Shown here piece after piece: positions 61,901 through 64,000 of a DNA stretch of 64,000 bases. The notes below the pieces were generated by a model. The model made no database searches and was not told the origin of the DNA. It saw only the letters and a program-made list of their open reading frames with translations. The position numbers and the translations under genes were made by a program. Numbering within the stretch: the stretch's first letter is position 1; each line of letters starts with the position of its first letter. The stretch is from Poronia punctata. Its lineage: Eukaryota > Ascomycota > Sordariomycetes > Xylariales > Xylariaceae. Location: contig MU401459.1 of NCBI GenBank assembly GCA_022579005.1, positions 372,001 to 436,000 on the forward strand, given 5' to 3'.

Positions 61901-64000
61901 ATATCACTTTACCAAAACGGGATAAGAGAATAGTATTAAGGCGAATGAAGAATTCAAAGGTGTTGACCATGTTTATTTCCCCCGAGTCAAAGCCCAAACG
62001 CGAAGCAGTCCCACTCTAGTCACAACCTAGCGTGTCTACTTAACCTAGGGCAGAAGTCAATCGCGATTTCAAATCGAGGGATCGTCGCTCGAGCGGTCTA
62101 GGCCCGGCGTTTAATCCGTACAGTCGTGGCGGTGGGAGACGAGTAAGAAATAAAGGAAGCACGCAGAAGAGGGGGAAAGTCTGGCATCTCTGTGCGTCTG
62201 ATTCAGCTTAGTAGGCTGGCTTCAGCTAGCCAGATCGCTCGCGAGGTGGCCGAAGTAAAGAAACAGGACAAGCAGGAAAAGAAAAAGAAAAAAAAGACAG
62301 GGCGGTACGTAGGTAGGTAGGGTGGGTAGCTAGCTGGGTAAGGTGGATTGTTGTTGCAACGGCCGTGATATGTTCAGTCATAACACAAGCATGCTTAAGA
62401 GATTGATAGAATGTAACAACTTCGTTGAAAAGACGGGACGAGGCAAGCAGTCAGGCAGCCAGGCAGTAAGGCAGTCGGTCGTGCGGCTCATTGCGCGACG
62501 CGAAAAAAAAAAAAAAGACGTTGCAGAAAGAATATTCTACCGATGCTCGAAGCTGCTTGGTCAGAAGCATCCGGAATATTTCTGTAAGACACGGGTAAGG
62601 GGTGCCGGCCGTCCGATGGGTTGATGGTCATGGCCCCTCGCTGATATGCGTATGCTGTGTAAGCGCTCGCATTCGCAGGTTTTTGTCCGTCTACACCGGT
62701 TGAGCCCGATGGATATGGCATGGCATGGCATGGCATGGCGTGGCCTGCATGGTATGACACAAAAAAAGACGAAAGCTTGTACAGCAGTCAGTCTCAGTCA
62801 GCCATCCGCTATAAGGCAGACAGCACAGCACCTTTGATTCCAGGCAGGGCGCGTGTAATTGGCATGCTACCTGTTCCGGAACCAGATATGTTATTGCGAC
62901 CCCCGGGCGAACACTACTCGGTTTGATTGGACAAGTCACCGCTGGATGGACCTTCTGCAACGTAACCGATTGATACAACAACGGGGACAAACTCAGATAG
63001 TCGAACACAGGCATGGGGAAAAGGCCAATGGCCGGGTTGGCACTGAATCGCCACCCCGTATGCTGGTAAGATTCATGTCAGACACGATATACGACGTGAG
63101 GTGATCCCAGCTCGGGACTTCTCAACTTCACTTTGAAACCTCAGCTTCCCGCGGGCCGGCTGGTGAGGCTTGACCTCGGCTCGTCCTCATCCGTCGACCT
63201 CTCCCTGTCCGTCTGTCTGGCTGGCTGTCCGTGCAGGTGCAGCAGTAGAGAGCTGTACGGCGTAGCAGGTGTATAAGCCCATATATCCACCGTAATCAAT
63301 CTGATACGACGGAAAGGTCCGTGCTGGCATGCGGCTCGAGGCAGAGTACGGAACCGAACGGGAAGCCAGCGTCGCCAAGTCCTCGGGAACAGATCGACAA
63401 GGTTAGACGGATAAGTAGTGTTGATACCAAATATGGAATCTTCTCGCCTTAGGAACGTGGGCCCCAGCTCCCAACTGTTAAAGTTGTCCAAAAGGGCGGG
63501 CGGGCGCGTAGATGGACATGTCTCTTGCCATGTCACCCCCTGTCACCCCCTGTCAGTTCTCGTTGTGGTAGGTATTACACATAGGTACTTACCATGGACT
63601 TGATTAGAGCCGGATTGTACGGCACAGTCCGGTTGGGACTTTCGGCCGTTGCCCGTCCGGCCTGCCGTCGTTGATTGGCTGTACCTTTGTCGTAATTGAT
63701 TTTAGGTGCGTATCCGAACCAGGAACGGGCAGTGAGTAAGCTGACCACCCCATCGGTACAAAGGTCGAACTAGTGCTCACTGCCGACCAACTGGGCCGAA
63801 AACGGAGTTTCCTGTCTTGTAAAAGTGGTCCCTTCATAGACGTCTGAACGACTTGGGACTGGGACGGGACTACGTGTTGATGCCGGGCATGAGGCCGCCA
63901 TGGTGACCGACCATAGTAGGTAATCGGAACGTTCGTAAGAGCTGCAGAGTAGCGAGACAGATCCGACCATGTCACATCGAACTAGTGCCCGTCATCTGGC
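61901..64000. other. Gene-poor right end with low-complexity tracts
   Basis: No gene is supported up to the window edge. It has a GGTAGGTAGG run near 62310, an AGGCAG-type imperfect repeat near 62445-62480, poly-A near 62503 and CTGTCACCCC repeats near 63530. The density of such tracts resembles the long leader or promoter of a gene beyond the right edge. Confidence 0.35.
62715..62739. repeat. (ATGGC)5 pentamer repeat
   Basis: Five perfect ATGGC units, then one altered unit (GTGGC). Confidence 0.92.

Overview
This window is nuclear DNA of a filamentous ascomycete (Pezizomycotina, probably Sordariomycetes). The genes carry short GT-AG introns of about 50-110 bp with CTAAC/CTGAC-like branch sites. 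They are monocistronic and lie on both strands. The protein set is typical of such fungi: a Zn2Cys6 regulator, secreted glycoside hydrolases, an NCS1 permease, exocyst SEC5 and Csf1. I rebuilt all exon structures by hand from splice signals, reading-frame phase and family knowledge. No search was run.

Layout. 0-11 kb: the 3' part of a peroxisomal acyl-CoA oxidase (+), a GH12 endoglucanase (-), a GH88/GH105-like six-hairpin glycosidase (-), a small orphan with a possible C2H2 finger (-), and an ADH6/7-type NADP alcohol dehydrogenase ending in SKL (+). 11-21 kb: one giant gene for the bridge-like lipid transfer protein Csf1 (-). 22-27 kb: a TMEM184/Ost-alpha family membrane protein (+) and a GH92 mannosidase (-). 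28-34 kb: an intronless orphan (-), a small LPMO-like secreted protein (+) and a 279-bp MITE. 34-39 kb: a Zn2Cys6 transcription factor (+) and a membrane J-domain protein (-). 40-46 kb: an ambiguous small ORF, SEC5 (-) and ribokinase (+). 47-53.5 kb: an MFS monocarboxylate-type transporter (+), a mitochondrial P-loop/AAA protein (+) and a purine-cytosine permease (-). 53.5-64 kb: about 10.5 kb with no gene I can support, only tandem repeats and possible relics.

How the genes fit together. There is no operon and no recognisable secondary-metabolite cluster. Four secreted or carbohydrate-active genes (GH12, GH88/105-like, GH92, LPMO-like) lie within about 30 kb and suggest a saprotrophic or plant-associated lifestyle, but other genes separate them and nothing shows co-regulation. 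Two enzymes at the left end carry peroxisomal PTS1-type C-termini (SRI and SKL). The rest are housekeeping functions: lipid transfer, exocytosis, ribose salvage, nucleobase uptake and a mitochondrial ATPase.

No clearly new biological system stands out. The items most worth a second look are the MITE, the tandem KCPPG-coding repeat at 7.1-7.6 kb, the PTS1-tagged alcohol dehydrogenase, the weak splice donor with a strong decoy in the GH92 gene, the orphan proteins, and the recurring TAGGTACCTA-like motif in intergenic DNA.
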